Positions 5,997-7,756 of a DNA stretch of 7,756 nucleotides are shown piece after piece. Where the stretch lies: assembly GCA_900556295.1 (NCBI GenBank), contig USOK01000073.1:1-7756 (forward strand). The letters are read 5' to 3'. This stretch comes from an uncultured bacterium. Its GTDB lineage: Bacteria; Cyanobacteriota; Vampirovibrionia; Gastranaerophilales; Gastranaerophilaceae. Below the pieces are notes generated by a model. That model saw only the letters and a list, made by a program, of their open reading frames with translations, ran no database searches and was not told where the DNA came from. Numbering within the stretch: the stretch's first letter is position 1; each line of letters opens with the position of its first letter. Both the position numbers and the translations under genes were made by a program.

Positions 5997-7217
5997 TTAT
6001 TGAACTGCAATTGATTGCCCTGTAGTCATTTTGCTCAAAACTTCTACTGCTTTTTTCAATTGTAAATCGTTTTTATTTTTTACATCATCTTCTGTTAATT
6101 TTACAACGATGTCAGGTGTAATCCCTTTTTTGTTGATATCTGTTCCATTCGGAGTTAGATATTTTTGGATTGTAATGTTTATACCTGATTCGTAAGGAAG
6201 TTTGTTTATTTCTTGAACCAAGCCTTTTCCGAAAGATTGCTCTCCGATAATTACGGCTCTGTGGTTGTCTTTCATTGCACCTGAAAAGATTTCTGATGCT
6301 GATGCTGAACCTTTGTTAATCAATACTACAACAGGCTTTTTAGTATAAACACCGGTAGAAGCTCTTTGAGTTTCTTTGTAGCCATCTCTGTCTACTGTAC
6401 TAACAATTGTTCCGCCATCCAAAAACATATCTGAGATGTAAATAGCGTTTGTCAAAAGTCCGCCAGGGTTTGAACGAAGGTCTATAATGAAGCCTTTTTT
6501 GTTCCTGTTTGTGTTAAGGATGTTTCCGAATTCTGTTGCAGCATTTCTGCTGATGAATGAACTTAATCTGATGTAGCAGAAATCGTTCGGAATTGTCATG
6601 TCTGTCGGAAGTTTTTGGGAAATTGATTTGATTTCAATCTCCGCACGAGTGATTGTGTAAGTTTTAGGAGCTACATCTTTGCGTTTTACAAGTAAAGTAA
6701 CTTGAGTACCCTCTTTACCTCTAATTTTGTCAGCAGCTTTGTCTACTGTGATACCTTTTGTGCTTACGCCATCAATTTCTAGAATTTCGTCATCAGCTTG
6801 AAGCCCTGCTTTTTCAGCCGGAGTATCTTCAATTGGGGCGATAACCATTAATTTGCCATCTTTTACTCCGATTTGAATACCAATACCTTTTAAAGAACCT
6901 TTGATTGAACTTGTTTCGTCGGCAAATTCTTTAGGGTCTAAAAATTTTGTGTATGGATCATTTAAACTTGCAACCATTGTGTTGATTGCAACATAGGCAT
7001 CCTCATTTGTGTGAATTTGATTGTCGTATTTGTGACGCCATTTTGCCCAGTTTTGTTGGTTGTTACTTTGGTCAACGAATTTGCTATTGATTAATCTCCA
7101 AACATTGTCGTACAAATCTGTTGGACTGTAAGCAAAGACGTTATCACGGATTACCCATCCTGAAAGGAGCAGGAATGCTCCTAAAAATATAATACTTTTC
7201 TTCATAATGTTTCTCAT
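5997..7217 (-). CDS. ctpA: C-terminal processing peptidase, S41 family, exported
   Basis: This is 406 residues and complete. A signal peptide or N-terminal anchor spans about 5-29 (MKKSIIFLGAFLLLSGWVI, cleavage possible near FAY), so the protease acts in the periplasm. A helical N-terminal domain follows, including DPYTKFLDPKEF. The PDZ domain runs about 104-180, with carboxylate-binding loop GIGIQIG and TPAEKAGL. The S41 core is about 210-375. By alignment to E. coli Prc, the nucleophile is Ser306 (GSASASEI), the general base Lys331 (FGKG) and the partner Gln335, all present, so it should be active. Such enzymes trim C-termini of exported or damaged proteins. The start is uncertain: GGAGG lies 13 nt before ATG 7217 (rather far), and ATG 7205 gives the more typical MKKSII start. 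A strong terminator follows; the gene is a single transcription unit. Confidence 0.95.
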   Translation of the reverse strand: MRNIMKKSIIFLGAFLLLSGWVIRDNVFAYSPTDLYDNVWRLINSKFVDQSNNQQNWAKWRHKYDNQIHTNEDAYVAINTMVASLNDPYTKFLDPKEFADETSSIKGSLKGIGIQIGVKDGKLMVIAPIEDTPAEKAGLQADDEILEIDGVSTKGITVDKAADKIRGKEGTQVTLLVKRKDVAPKTYTITRAEIEIKSISQKLPTDMTIPNDFCYIRLSSFISRNAATEFGNILNTNRNKKGFIIDLRSNPGGLLTNAIYISDMFLDGGTIVSTVDRDGYKETQRASTGVYTKKPVVVLINKGSASASEIFSGAMKDNHRAVIIGEQSFGKGLVQEINKLPYESGINITIQKYLTPNGTDINKKGITPDIVVKLTEDDVKNKNDLQLKKAVEVLSKMTTGQSIAVQ

Positions 7218-7390
7218 TCTCTAATAATTTCCTCCAAATACTCTTAACCTTTTTGTTGCACAACTTATTTATTAAGATGTAATTTCAATAAAAAAGTTTC
7301 CGAATTTGCAATTTTGAGCATTAAAAGTTTCTTTTGATTTTATAATAACATAATTTTCTAAAAAAAGGAAATTTTCATTATGTATTCAGA

Positions 7391-7549
7391 CTATTTTTTT
7401 TCATCCGCTAAAAGCAGATATGTTAAGAAATCGAGGCGCTCAATAATTTCCATGTAGCTTTCAACAGTAATATCGAGGTTACTTTTTGCTGATTGCTTTG
7501 ACATATCAATGCATTTAAGAATTTCTTTTTTTAAGTTTGTGCTCATCAT
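7391..7549 (-). CDS. Small 52-residue helical protein, unknown function
   Basis: The frame runs from ATG 7547-7549 (or the adjoining ATG 7544-7546) to TAG 7391-7393: MMSTNLKKEILKCIDMSKQS, then about 32 more residues ending LLLADEKK. It is supported by a Shine-Dalgarno-like AAAGGAA 7 nt upstream and by a TTGATT-17-TATAAT promoter. Heptad-like spacing of L/I (EIIERLDFLTYLLL) predicts one or two amphipathic helices, so a small regulatory or protein-binding factor is plausible, but I do not recognise it. It precedes ctpA on the same strand with 173 nt between, so co-transcription is possible but not evident. Confidence 0.65.
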   Translation of the reverse strand: MMSTNLKKEILKCIDMSKQSAKSNLDITVESYMEIIERLDFLTYLLLADEKK

Positions 7550-7577
7550 ATTTTATTCCTTTCCTGATAATATGGAA

Positions 7578-7606
7578 ATTATATTAAAAAATTAAAAATA
7601 AATCAA
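7578..7606 (-). promoter_or_regulatory. Sigma-70-type promoter for the 52-residue protein
   Basis: On the minus strand TTGATT (complement of 7601-7606) and a perfect TATAAT (complement of 7578-7583) are separated by exactly 17 nt. The start site would fall near 7571, leaving a leader of about 20 nt that contains the ribosome site. This is the best-formed promoter in the window, though the surroundings are very AT-rich. Confidence 0.6.
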
Positions 7607-7653
7607 TTAATTTTAATCGAGGTTGGGCTGATATAGTATCAAAATAATTATTA

Positions 7654-7756
7654 ATGGTGGTGGTTAAAGTTGATTTCACTTCTTTTAATACCACTGATGA
7701 TGAAGCTGCAGAAGTTGTTGTGGAGGAAGAAGAAGTGGTAGGGATTGATTTCTTAT
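7654..7756 (+). CDS. Start of an unknown gene with acidic N-terminal stretch (cut by right edge)
   Basis: ATG 7654 opens 34 codons with no stop to the edge: MVVVKVDFTSFNTTDDEAAE, then VVVEEEEVVGIDFL. An in-frame TAA at 7645-7647 bounds it upstream. Two GTG codons directly follow the ATG and could also serve as starts. There is no clear Shine-Dalgarno site. The acidic Glu/Val run with no hydrophobic leader suggests a cytoplasmic protein; no family recognised. It diverges from the 52-residue gene, sharing a 104-nt intergenic region. Confidence 0.5.
   Translation, partial: MVVVKVDFTSFNTTDDEAAEVVVEEEEVVGIDFL

Noticed and set aside
7380..7457. 25-residue plus-strand frame starting at ATG 7380 with AAAGGA upstream
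   Set aside because: Antisense to the better supported 52-residue gene, very short, basic, with no promoter of similar quality.

Overview
The window is AT-rich and looks like a piece of a gut-type Gram-negative chromosome. My best guess is a non-photosynthetic cyanobacterial relative (Melainabacteria/Gastranaerophilales). This rests on family resemblance of the autotransporter barrel, the S41 protease and the GNAT fragment, recalled without any search, so treat it as moderate at best. Genes use ATG/GTG/TTG starts and TGA as a stop, i.e. the ordinary bacterial code.

Left part (1-1474): an accessory, decayed patch. A plus-strand gene enters from the left edge and stops at 445. After it come three short GTAG-plus-hairpin REP sequences (449-470 +, 747-767 -, 1211-1234 +) and two copies of a 213-bp element (526-738 and 1262-1474, same orientation). 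The two copies align without gaps at about 80% identity and carry paired (compensatory) differences in their stems. Between them lies a GNAT acetyltransferase remnant on the minus strand, whose 5' end has been replaced by a REP.

Middle-left (1465-3397, minus): a broken autotransporter adhesin. It keeps a signal peptide and beta-helix passenger, but has a frameshift, a join to only the last part of the barrel, and an in-frame TGA where a Trp is expected. An unusual tail of about 94 residues follows the barrel, and its final codons and stop lie inside the second 213-bp element.

Middle-right (3431-5888, minus): an intact cluster read in the order Lrp/AsnC regulator, then a PLP aminotransferase overlapping it by ATGA, then a solitary CheR-like SAM methyltransferase. 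The regulator-aminotransferase pair resembles the alaR-alaT arrangement of Bacillus and probably serves amino-acid (alanine/glutamate-type) transamination under feedback control. The broken autotransporter follows at close spacing on the same strand.

Right part (5949-7756): a strong terminator separates the cluster from a complete C-terminal processing protease (ctpA, minus). Beyond it is a 52-residue helical small protein (minus) with a good sigma-70-type promoter and ribosome site. The window ends in the first 34 codons of a divergent plus-strand gene with an acidic N-terminal stretch. The most unusual material is the REP/213-bp-element array on the left.
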